Positions 35,862-43,262 of a stretch of DNA of 64,000 nucleotides are shown in pieces. Source of the DNA: Actinomyces sp. AC-20-1 (GTDB lineage: Bacteria; Actinomycetota; Actinomycetes; Actinomycetales; Actinomycetaceae); the NCBI RefSeq assembly GCF_023369555.1, contig NZ_JACJVC010000009.1, positions 1 to 64,000 of the forward strand, in the 5' to 3' direction. Numbering within the stretch: the first letter of the stretch is position 1; the number at the start of each line of letters is the position of its first letter. The position numbers and the translations under genes are program-made. A model generated the notes under the pieces. The model was not told where the DNA came from. It saw only the letters and a program-made list of their open reading frames with translations, and searched no databases.

Positions 35862-37331
35862 GTGCCGCCAGCACCCTCAGGACCGCAGCCCCAGGACAGC
35901 ACCGCTCCGGCCACCCCTCCCGTGGTCCTTCCCGCACGCGCGCTCGACCGGCGCATCCTGTCCCTCGCCGTCCCCGCGCTCGGCGCGCTGGTCGCCGAGC
36001 CGCTCTTCGTCATCATCGACTCCGCGATGGTCGGGCACCTGGGCGCGACGAGCCTGGCCGGCCTGTCCCTGGCCTCGACGGTGCTCACCACCGTCGTCGG
36101 CCTGTTCGTCTTCCTCGCCTACGCCACGACGGCCACCACCTCCCGGCTCTTCGGCGCCGGCGACCGCGGGGGCGGTCTGCGCGCCGGCGTCGACGGCCTG
36201 TGGCTCGCGACGCTTCTCGGGGCCGCTGCCGCTCTCCTGCTGTGGTCCACGGCCCCCTGGGTCACGGGTGCGCTCGGGGCCGACGGCGAGGTGGCGCGCG
36301 CGTCGGTCGCCTACCTGCGCGCCTCCGCACCGGGTCTGCCCGGCATGCTGCTGGTCTTCGCCGCCACGGGGACCTTGCGCGGGCTGCTGGACACGCGCAC
36401 GCCCTTCGTCGTCGCCACGGCCGGGGCGGTGCTCAACGTGGGCCTCAACGCGACCTTCCTGTACGTCGTCGGCATGGGGGTGGCGGGCTCGGGCCTGGGC
36501 ACGGCGATCACCCAGACGCTCATGGCGGTGGCGCTCGTCCTGCCGGTGGTGCTCACGGCCCGCACGCAGGGCGTGAGCCTGGCACCGCGGTGCACGGGGC
36601 TGGGGGCCTCGCTGGGGGCCGGCGCCCCGTTGCTCGTGCGCACGCTCACGCTCCGGGTCGCGGTCCTCGCGACCGTGTGGGCGGCGACGGCGCTGGGCGA
36701 GGTTCCGCTCGCCGCCCACCAGGTGGTGACCTCCCTGTGGACCTTCACCGCCTTCTGCCTGGACGCGCTGGCGATCGCGGCGCAGGCGCTCATCGGCACG
36801 GCCCTGGGGCAGGCGGACGCCGCGGCGGGCGGGGGCCGGGTGGAGGACGGGGCCGAGCCGCTGCCGGCAGGCTCCGGGCAGCCGGCTCCTGTTCCGTCAC
36901 GTGAGCCGTCGCTGCCGATCGACGCGGTGCTGCGCCGGTCGCTGGCGTGGGGCGTGGGAACCGGTGCGGTGACCGGTGTCCTCCTGGCGGCGCTGAGCCC
37001 GTGGCTGCCCCGGGTGTTCACCTCGGACCCGCAGGTGGTGGCGGCGGTGGCGCCGGTGCTGCTCGTGACGGCCTCGGCGCTGCCGGTGGCGGGCGCGGTC
37101 TTCCTCTTCGACGGCGTGCTCATGGGTGCGGGTGACGGGGTGTACCTGGCGAAGGCGGGGGTCGTCACGCTCGTGCCGTACCTGCCGCTGGCTTTGGCGG
37201 TCCACTCCAGGTGGCCGGCGGGTGGCGCCGCGGGCCTGGTGTGGTTGTGGGCGGCCTTCGCGTGGGTGTTCATGGGCGCACGGCTGGTGACGACGGGCCT
37301 GCGCGCCCGCAGTGACGCGTGGCGCCACTGA
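35862..37331 (+). CDS. MATE-family efflux transporter (DinF-like)
   Basis: A 489-aa membrane protein with twelve predicted hydrophobic segments in two halves. The MATE start RRILSLAVPALGALVAEPLFVIIDSAMVGHLGATSLAGL, then GTLRGLLDTRTPF and GDGVYLAKAG in the second half, are typical of the DinF branch. It should export cationic compounds in exchange for Na+ or H+. A Pro/Gly-rich loop of about 40 residues (after LGQADAAAGG) joins the halves. I favour GTG at 35862, which follows GGAGAG, over the in-frame GTG at 35850, which has no ribosome site. Confidence 0.88.
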   Translation: MPPAPSGPQPQDSTAPATPPVVLPARALDRRILSLAVPALGALVAEPLFVIIDSAMVGHLGATSLAGLSLASTVLTTVVGLFVFLAYATTATTSRLFGAGDRGGGLRAGVDGLWLATLLGAAAALLLWSTAPWVTGALGADGEVARASVAYLRASAPGLPGMLLVFAATGTLRGLLDTRTPFVVATAGAVLNVGLNATFLYVVGMGVAGSGLGTAITQTLMAVALVLPVVLTARTQGVSLAPRCTGLGASLGAGAPLLVRTLTLRVAVLATVWAATALGEVPLAAHQVVTSLWTFTAFCLDALAIAAQALIGTALGQADAAAGGGRVEDGAEPLPAGSGQPAPVPSREPSLPIDAVLRRSLAWGVGTGAVTGVLLAALSPWLPRVFTSDPQVVAAVAPVLLVTASALPVAGAVFLFDGVLMGAGDGVYLAKAGVVTLVPYLPLALAVHSRWPAGGAAGLVWLWAAFAWVFMGARLVTTGLRARSDAWRH

Positions 37332-37392
37332 GTGCTCCCTCCCCTCCCGCCCCCTTCCCCGCCTTCTTCCAGCCTCCGCCCCGCCCCCGCGA

Positions 37393-37455
37393 GCTCGAGG
37401 GTTACGTGCCGAGTTCGAGTGCTGAGACCTCGAGCTCAGCACGCAACCCTCGAAG
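37393..37455. repeat. 27-bp imperfect inverted repeat (GAGTTCGAG family)
   Basis: The arms at 37393-37419 and 37429-37455 match with about four to five differences, some of which would be G-U pairs in RNA. The loop is 9 bases. The left arm holds GAGGGTTACGTGCCGAG and GAGTTCGAG. It is the facing terminator position of the MATE gene and the DUF559 gene, and a sister element lies on the other side of the latter. Confidence 0.78.
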
Positions 37456-37514
37456 TCGACACTGGGTGAGGGCGTGATGGCGGGTTCAAGGCCGGTGCAG
37501 CCGGGACGCCCCCG

Positions 37515-38510
37515 CTACCGCCACAGGTCGGCCACGGGCCTCAGCCCGGCGGCTCCGGGAGGAAGCAGCGCCAGCAGCCGCGTCCTCAGTCCGCGCTGGT
37601 CGCGCAGGTCCGCCCAGGTCACGTGCAGGCTCCGCCAGCCCATCCTCGCCAGCGTGTCCCGGCGCCGTTTCTCGCGCCACAGGCTGCGCTCGTCCCGGTA
37701 CTTGAGCTCCCCGTCGAACTCGAGGTAGGCCCGAGCCTCGGGCCAGGCGAGGTCCGGGAAGAACACGTCCACCGACTCCTCCACCTGGATCCCCATCTGA
37801 GGCACCATGGCAGGCATTCCCAGAGCGGCGACGAACCAGCGCAGGACCGACTCCCCGGGGGACTCCGCCCACGCCGAGGCGATGGCCACCACGGCCCGTG
37901 CCCGGCGCGCGCCGCGCCTGCCCGGTTGCGCGTCAATGGCGGCCCGAGGCGCACGCACGGCCTTGGCGACGCGCTCCTCGCTGGAGACGCGCCGGTAGCG
38001 CTCGGGACGGGCCAGCGCGCGCAGCGCGGAGTCGACGACGCACACCGACTCGCGTGCGGGCAGGTCGAAGGCGCAGTCGACGGCGGTGCGCAGCAGGCTC
38101 GTCACCGCGAGGCCGCCGACGACAGTGATGTCCTCCTCCGGGACGGACAGCAGGCGACGACGCATCCGCACATCCTGGCGACCGACTGGCACCGCGGGGA
38201 GGAGCTGCACCGTCCGGTTCGGCCGTGACCGCATGACGAGGCTGACATCCGGCTCCTGCGCGCGCACCACGAGGCCGTGGACGAGGGCGGCGGACTCGTG
38301 GCTCAGGCACCGAGCGGACGGAACGTGCCACGACGCCGCCACGCACCTGGCCAGGCTGACGTCGTACCTGGCCTGCCAGGGCTCGACGGAGGTCAGGTCG
38401 CGGTCGGTGTAGAGGCCGCGCATGAGACGCACAGGGTGTGCCATCGCCGTCGGCGGGCGGTCGGCACTGACGACGACCGGCAGGGCCGGCGGCTGCGGGT
38501 ATCGCTCCAT
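37515..38510 (-). CDS. AbiEi-like / DUF559 protein with PD-(D/E)XK-like C-terminus
   Basis: A 331-aa protein. The first half (MRGLYTDRDLTSVEPWQ, then HESAALVHGL, ITVVGGLAVTSLLRTAVDCAFD) follows the actinobacterial AbiEi-antitoxin-like pattern. The last ~110 residues contain SPGESVLRWFVAALG, DVFFPDLAW, AYLEFDGELKYRD, RRRDTLARMGWRSLHVTWADL, which is the DUF559/Vsr-like nuclease fold with candidate catalytic D...E-x-D. No AbiEii toxin is adjacent. It is bracketed by two related palindromes and interrupts the rplI to dnaB stretch. ATG at 38510; CAGGCT seven bases upstream suggests a leaderless start. Confidence 0.72.
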   Translation of the reverse strand: MERYPQPPALPVVVSADRPPTAMAHPVRLMRGLYTDRDLTSVEPWQARYDVSLARCVAASWHVPSARCLSHESAALVHGLVVRAQEPDVSLVMRSRPNRTVQLLPAVPVGRQDVRMRRRLLSVPEEDITVVGGLAVTSLLRTAVDCAFDLPARESVCVVDSALRALARPERYRRVSSEERVAKAVRAPRAAIDAQPGRRGARRARAVVAIASAWAESPGESVLRWFVAALGMPAMVPQMGIQVEESVDVFFPDLAWPEARAYLEFDGELKYRDERSLWREKRRRDTLARMGWRSLHVTWADLRDQRGLRTRLLALLPPGAAGLRPVADLWR

Positions 38511-38637
38511 GGATGCGAGCCTGCTCGCACCGCGGGCCTCGGGCCACGCTGCTGGTACCCACCTGTGGACAGCGCGCGCGGCGGGAGCGCCTGTGGAGCC
38601 CGGCGCACCCGTGCTCCTGCTCTGCCCCTGCCCGCGA

Positions 38638-38728
38638 GCTCGAGGGTTGCGTACCGAGTTCGAGGGTTGCGTGCCGAGTTCGAGGTCTCAGCACTCGAGC
38701 TCAGCGCATAACCCTCGAACTCGGCAAC
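38638..38728. repeat. Large palindrome with duplicated left arm (GAGTTCGAG family)
   Basis: The left side (38638-38684) carries the unit CGAGGGTTGCGTACCGAGTT and then the same unit again with one change (GTGCC). The right side (38694-38728) is complementary to it: CTCGAGCTCAGCGCATAACC and then CTCGAACTCGGCAAC. The loop is about 9 bases. It is a longer version of the element at 37393. A DnaA-like TGTGGACAG lies at 38564-38572 nearby. No gene is seen in 38511-38828. Confidence 0.75.
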
Positions 38729-38760
38729 ATGGGCGGGCAGGAGACGACCGCACCAGCACG

Positions 38761-38799
38761 CGCGGGAGCCCGCCACCGCGGTGGTGGCGGGCTCCCGCG
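38761..38799 (-). terminator. 17-bp hairpin terminator of the rpsF-ssb-rpsR-rplI operon
   Basis: CGCGGGAGCCCGCCACC (38761-38777) is perfectly mirrored at 38783-38799 with a GCGGT loop. It begins 29 bases downstream of the rplI stop codon. Confidence 0.85.
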
Positions 38800-38828
38800 T
38801 GCCGTCGACGACGGCGAGTCAGCAGCGC

Positions 38829-39284
38829 TCAGCGAGCGGCGACGACGTTGACCTCGAGGGGGGCGACGACGTCGGCGTGCAGGCGCACGGAGGCCGAGTG
38901 GCGACCGGTGGACTTGATCGGGGGGATGACCTCGATCTTGCGGCGGTCGAGGACCGGGCCGCCCGCGGCCTTGACGGCCTCGGCGAGCTCGGCGGTGGTG
39001 ACGGCACCGAAGAGGCGGCCGTTGGCGCCCGCGGTGGCGGTCACGGTGACGACGTTCTCCTGCAGCCAGGCGCGACCGGCCTGGGCCTGCTCCAGCGACT
39101 CGATGGTGCGCTTGCGGCGAGCCTCGGCCATCTGGTCGATCTGGCGCTGGGCGCCCTTGGTCCACGGCGTGGCCAGCTTGCGGGGGACGAGGTAGTTACG
39201 GGCGTAGCCGTCCTTGACCTCGACCACGTCGCCGGCGGAGCCGAGCTTGGTCACGTCGTGCGTGAGGATGAGCTTGGTGGTCAT
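38829..39284 (-). CDS. rplI: 50S ribosomal protein L9
   Basis: A 151-aa protein that binds 23S rRNA at the base of the L1 stalk. The N-domain LILTHDVTKLGSAGDVVEVKDGYARNYLVPRKLA, the long linker helix and the C-domain (NGRLFGAVTTAELAEAV) are complete. ATG at 39284 lies 15 bases after rpsR. It is the last gene of the operon and ends before a strong hairpin. Confidence 0.97.
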   Translation of the reverse strand: MTTKLILTHDVTKLGSAGDVVEVKDGYARNYLVPRKLATPWTKGAQRQIDQMAEARRKRTIESLEQAQAGRAWLQENVVTVTATAGANGRLFGAVTTAELAEAVKAAGGPVLDRRKIEVIPPIKSTGRHSASVRLHADVVAPLEVNVVAAR

Positions 39285-39299
39285 GTCGGTGTCCTCCGA

Positions 39300-39536
39300 T
39301 CAGCGAGCAGAGCTCGAGTAGGGCAGCAGGGCCATCTCGCGGGCGTTCTTGACGGCCTTGGCGATCTTGCGCTGGTCCTGGACGGAGACGCCGGTGACGC
39401 GGCGGGCGCGGATCTTGCCGCGGTCCGAGATGAACTTCCGCAGGGTGGCGGTGTCCTTGTAGTCGATGGTGCCGACCCTGATGGCCTTGACCGGGCCGAG
39501 CTTCTTCTTCGGCTTACGAAGCTGAGGCTTCGCCAT
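39300..39536 (-). CDS. rpsR: 30S ribosomal protein S18, zinc-ligand-free form
   Basis: A 78-aa small-subunit protein that pairs with S6. The core [50 protein letters not shown] is intact. The usual N-terminal C-x-x-C pair before IDYKD is replaced ([14 protein letters not shown]), and no Cys is present in the chain, so this is the C-minus type. It lies between ssb (90-base gap) and rplI. Confidence 0.96.
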   Translation of the reverse strand: MAKPQLRKPKKKLGPVKAIRVGTIDYKDTATLRKFISDRGKIRARRVTGVSVQDQRKIAKAVKNAREMALLPYSSSAR

Positions 39537-39626
39537 AGTGGTGCTCCTTGGTCCGAGCGCCCGGGGCGCTCATACGAGATAGGGGGTGTGGGGCGCTGCG
39601 CGCGGGCGCGGCGCCGAGGGGAACGA

Positions 39627-40190
39627 TCAGAACGGGGGCTCGTCGCCGAAGCTGGTGGCACCGCCCGTGGCCCACGGGTCGTCCGTGGCACCGCCGGAGG
39701 GGGCGTTGTAGGAGGCCTGCTGGCCGCCGTAGCCGCTGTTGCCACCACCCTGGTAGCCGCCCTGTGGGGCGCCGCCCTGGTTGTAGCCTCCGCGGCCGCC
39801 ACCCTGGTAGCCGCCCTGGCCGCCACCCGTGGTGCGGGTGACCTGGGCCTTGGCGCGCCACAGGGACGGGCCGATCTCGTCGACCTGCATCTCGACGACG
39901 GTGCGCTGGGCGCCCTCACGGTCCGTGTAGGAGCGCTGCTGCAGACGGCCCTGGGCGATGACGCGCATGCCCTTGTCGAGGCTGTCGGCGACGTTCTCCG
40001 CCATGTCGCGCCAGGCCGAGCAGCGCATGAACAGCGTCTCGCCGTCCTGCCACTCGTTCGCCTGGCGGTTGAAGGTCCGCGGCGTCGACGCGATGGTGAA
40101 GGACGCCACCGGCGCGCCGGAGTTGGTGTAGCGGATCTCCGGCTTGGCCGTGAGGTTGCCGATGATCGTGATGACGGTGTCGCCAGCCAT
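39627..40190 (-). CDS. ssb: Single-stranded DNA-binding protein
   Basis: A 187-aa protein with an OB-fold ([35 protein letters not shown]... to about 110). A Gly/Tyr/Gln-rich linker ([18 protein letters not shown]) leads to the acidic partner-binding tail DEPPF. It coats ssDNA and recruits repair and replication proteins through the tail. It lies between rpsF and rpsR, the usual actinobacterial order. ATG at 40190. Confidence 0.97.
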   Translation of the reverse strand: MAGDTVITIIGNLTAKPEIRYTNSGAPVASFTIASTPRTFNRQANEWQDGETLFMRCSAWRDMAENVADSLDKGMRVIAQGRLQQRSYTDREGAQRTVVEMQVDEIGPSLWRAKAQVTRTTGGGQGGYQGGGRGGYNQGGAPQGGYQGGGNSGYGGQQASYNAPSGGATDDPWATGGATSFGDEPPF

Positions 40191-40217
40191 GCTCGTCTAC
40201 CGTTCCCCGTCCGAGGC

Positions 40218-40505
40218 TCAGGCCTCGGGACGCAGCAGCTTCGTGCGCAGGACGGACTCGTTGAGGCCGAGCTGGCGGTCGAGCTCCTGGGCGATGGCCG
40301 GCGTGGTGGTCATGTCGACGACGACGTAGAAGCCCTCGGACTTCTTCTTGATGTCGTACGCAAGACGGCGCTTGCCCCAGACGTCGACCTTGTCGACGGT
40401 GCCCCCGTTGCTGGGAACGACCTGCAGCAGCTTCTCGAGAGACGCGGCGACGGTGCGCTCGTCGGTCTCGGGCTCGAGGATGATCATGATCTCGTAGTGA
40501 CGCAT
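40218..40505 (-). CDS. rpsF: 30S ribosomal protein S6
   Basis: A 95-aa protein ([27 protein letters not shown]... ) with the [22 protein letters not shown] block. It is the first gene of the operon. ATG at 40505 follows a GGAGGTGGG ribosome site. Just upstream, TCACGG and CCGTGA (40538-40554) make a 6-bp hairpin in the leader. It might be part of an S6:S18 autoregulatory element, though I cannot confirm that structure. An upstream in-frame ATG is possible but adds an atypical leader. Confidence 0.96.
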   Translation of the reverse strand: MRHYEIMIILEPETDERTVAASLEKLLQVVPSNGGTVDKVDVWGKRRLAYDIKKKSEGFYVVVDMTTTPAIAQELDRQLGLNESVLRTKLLRPEA

Positions 40506-40713
40506 GCTTGGTACCCACCTCCTCTGGTCTGTGGCGGTCACGGTCTTTCCGTGACAGGAGGGTGATGCGTGAACCGTGCCGCGCGAGCGGGTGCCCGACG
40601 GCGCAGCCAGGTCACGACCCTACCGGAGGGCCCGGGGCGGGGGAAAGGCGAGGGGCCGCCTCGACGCGTGGGATCCAGCACGCCGACGACGGCCCCTCAG
40701 CTCCCGGGGGAGG

Positions 40714-43008
40714 CTACCCCGCGCCCTGGGTGGGTCCGGCTGTGGCCTCCTCCTCCGGCTGCTGCGTCGCCACCGTCTGGGTCGGCTCCTGCGCGGGCTG
40801 CGTCGGCTGGGCGGGCTGGGTGGGCTGCTGGGGCTCGGCGGGCGTCTCGGTGGTCGGCGCCTCGGTGGGCTCCTCGGTGGGGACCTGCGTCGTCGCCTCC
40901 TCGATGGGCTGGGCGGTGCCGTACAGGCCACCGCGGTAGTAGGAGCCCTCGGTGCGGTCGGGGAAGTCCACGACCGGCAGGTCCGCGAGCGCGGTGGCCA
41001 TGTAGTCGGTGAAGATGTCGGCCGGGTAGGTGGAGCCGGTGATCTCGTCGTACTCGCCCCAGGGGGTGATCGACTCCTCCGAGCCGTCCGCGCCCGTCTG
41101 GTACAGGGTGACGGCCGTCGTGACCTGGGGGGTGTAGCCGACGAACTGGGCGGACTTGTTGTCCGACGACGAGCCGGTCTTCGCGGCGACCGGGCGGTCG
41201 AGCTCGAGGGCCGTTGTGCCAGAGCCGTACTCGACGACCTTCTGCATCGCGTAGGTGGCGTCCGCCATGACGCCGGTGTCGAAGACCTGCTCGCCGTCCG
41301 TGGAGGGCTGGTAGGCGACCGAGCCCGCCGAGTTCGTCACCGAGGCGACGATGTGGGTGTCGTGGCGCACGCCCTGCGCGGAGAAGGTCGCGAAGGCGGT
41401 GGCGATGTCGATCGTGTGGGGCGAGGCGGAGCCCAGGACGTTCTGGGCGTAGGCGTCCAGGCCGATGGTGTCCTTGGGGTAGCCGGCGCGCACGGCGACC
41501 TCGTTGGTGACCTCCGCGCCCAGGTCGCGGTTGAGCTGGACGTAGGAGGTGTTGATGGAGAAGGCCGTCATCTTGATGAGGTCCGACCACGAGTAGGAGA
41601 CGTCGCCGTAGTTCCTGAAGGTGTTGCCGTCGATCTCCATGGGGGAGGCGCCGCTGTAGCCGTTGACGAGGGTCGCGCCGTTCTCGAGGGCGGCGACGAG
41701 GGCGAAGGGCTTGAAGGTGGAGCCCGCCTGGGCGACGGCGTCGGTGGCGGCGTTGACCTGGTTGGTGAGGTAGTCGGAGCCTCCGTAGAGGGCGAGGATC
41801 CCTCCGGTGGCGGAGTCGACGGACACGAGGGCGACCCTGAGGTTCTCGGAGTGGCCCTCGGGGAGGTTGTTGACGGCGGCGACGGCGGCGTCCTGGTCCG
41901 TCTTGTTGATGGTGGTGACGATGGTGTAGCCGCCGGTGTCGATCTGCTCGGCGCTCAGGCCGGCGTCGGCCTGGAGCTCGGCGCGCACCATCTGCAGGAG
42001 GTAGCCGTTGGGGCCGCCGTAGACCTCCTCGGCGTCGTTGGCGATGGTCTCGGGCATGACGGCGGCGTCGCGCTCGGCCTGGGTGATGTGGCCGTCCTCG
42101 AGCATGAGGTCGAGGACGCGCTCGAAGCGCGCGGCGGCCTGCTCGGGGTCGATGGCGGGGTCCCAGGCGCTGGGGGCGGGCAGGATGCCGGCGAGCAGGG
42201 CGGACTCGGCGACGGTCAGCTCGCTGGCGGGGTGGCCGTAGAAGGCCTGGGAGGCGGCCTCGATGCCGTAGGCGCCACGGCCGAAGTAGACGGTGTTGAG
42301 GTAGGAGCCGAGGATCTGTTCCTTGGGCAGCTCGCGGTCGATCTTGATGGCCATGATGGCCTGCTGGAACTTGCCGGCGTAGGAGCTGGTGGTGTCGACG
42401 TAGTAGTTCTTGATGTACTGCTGGGTGAGGGTGGAGGCACCCTGGGTGGCACCGCCGCGCAGGTTGTTCCACAGGGCGCGGATGATGCCCTTGGGGTCGA
42501 CGCCGCTGTTGGTCCAGAAGGTGCGGTCCTCGCTGGCGACGACGGCGTTGCCGACGTGCTCCGGCAGGGTCGTCGTGTCGATGATGGTGCGGTCGACCTC
42601 GGCGAAGGTGCCCATCTCGGTAGCGCCGTCGGCGTAGTAGACGGTGGTGGACTGGGCCTGGGCGAACTCGCTGGGCTCGGGGACCTTGATGACGCTGTAG
42701 GCGACGATGAAGGTGGTGGCCAGGGCGGCGACGAGGAGGAGGAAGGAGCCGAGGAGGAAGCGCCAGCCGGGCAGCCAGCGCATGACGGGGCCCTTGCCGG
42801 CGCGGGGGTAGTTGATGAGGCGGCGGCGCCCGGTGGGGCGGCCCTTGGCGGCGGCGCGGCTCCTGGCCGGTGCGCTCCTGGCGGGCCGACGGCGGGTGGC
42901 GCGCCCGCTCCTGCCGGTGCGGGAGGTCCCCTTGCTGCTGCTCCTGGCCGCGTCGGCCAGGCGTCGTCCGGTGGGGCGGCCGCCGCTGCTCGCGCTGGTG
43001 TCTGCCAC
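40714..43008 (-). CDS. Bifunctional penicillin-binding protein (class A, PBP1-type)
   Basis: A 764-aa peptidoglycan synthase. A basic, Ser/Arg-rich cytoplasmic head (1-75) precedes one membrane segment (about 82-105). The GT51 transglycosylase has VVASEDRTFW (catalytic Glu about 160) and QGASTLTQQYIKN. The transpeptidase has AGSTFKPF (Ser about 430, Lys 433), SIN (about 484) and AAKTGSS (about 610). A Pro/Thr/Glu-rich extracellular tail of ~70 residues ends the chain. GTG at 43008 follows GAGGAG closely. It is divergent from the P-type ATPase, and rpsF begins 209 bases upstream of its stop on the same strand. Confidence 0.93.
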   Translation of the reverse strand: MADTSASSGGRPTGRRLADAARSSSKGTSRTGRSGRATRRRPARSAPARSRAAAKGRPTGRRRLINYPRAGKGPVMRWLPGWRFLLGSFLLLVAALATTFIVAYSVIKVPEPSEFAQAQSTTVYYADGATEMGTFAEVDRTIIDTTTLPEHVGNAVVASEDRTFWTNSGVDPKGIIRALWNNLRGGATQGASTLTQQYIKNYYVDTTSSYAGKFQQAIMAIKIDRELPKEQILGSYLNTVYFGRGAYGIEAASQAFYGHPASELTVAESALLAGILPAPSAWDPAIDPEQAAARFERVLDLMLEDGHITQAERDAAVMPETIANDAEEVYGGPNGYLLQMVRAELQADAGLSAEQIDTGGYTIVTTINKTDQDAAVAAVNNLPEGHSENLRVALVSVDSATGGILALYGGSDYLTNQVNAATDAVAQAGSTFKPFALVAALENGATLVNGYSGASPMEIDGNTFRNYGDVSYSWSDLIKMTAFSINTSYVQLNRDLGAEVTNEVAVRAGYPKDTIGLDAYAQNVLGSASPHTIDIATAFATFSAQGVRHDTHIVASVTNSAGSVAYQPSTDGEQVFDTGVMADATYAMQKVVEYGSGTTALELDRPVAAKTGSSSDNKSAQFVGYTPQVTTAVTLYQTGADGSEESITPWGEYDEITGSTYPADIFTDYMATALADLPVVDFPDRTEGSYYRGGLYGTAQPIEEATTQVPTEEPTEAPTTETPAEPQQPTQPAQPTQPAQEPTQTVATQQPEEEATAGPTQGAG

Positions 43009-43262
43009 GCACTCCTCGTTTCCGGTCGGGTCCGCGGCCCTGCGACCGCGTGAGTGCCGTCCAGTATGGCGTCCGTGGGCCGGAAGGGACAGGACGCACG
43101 TCACGGGAAGCGCCTGGGGACCGCCCGTGCGGACACCATGCGCCCGCCGTGCGGCCGGGTGCACGGGCCCTGCACCACCCGCCCGGGATCCTCCCACCCC
43201 CGGGCGCCTGCCGACGGCGAAAGCAGGTGACACCCGCCCGCCGCGTCCGCCAGGGTGGGCCC

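Noticed and set aside
37515-38510. Complete AbiE toxin-antitoxin pair
   Set aside because: The gene has an AbiEi-like part, but no AbiEii nucleotidyltransferase gene lies next to it.
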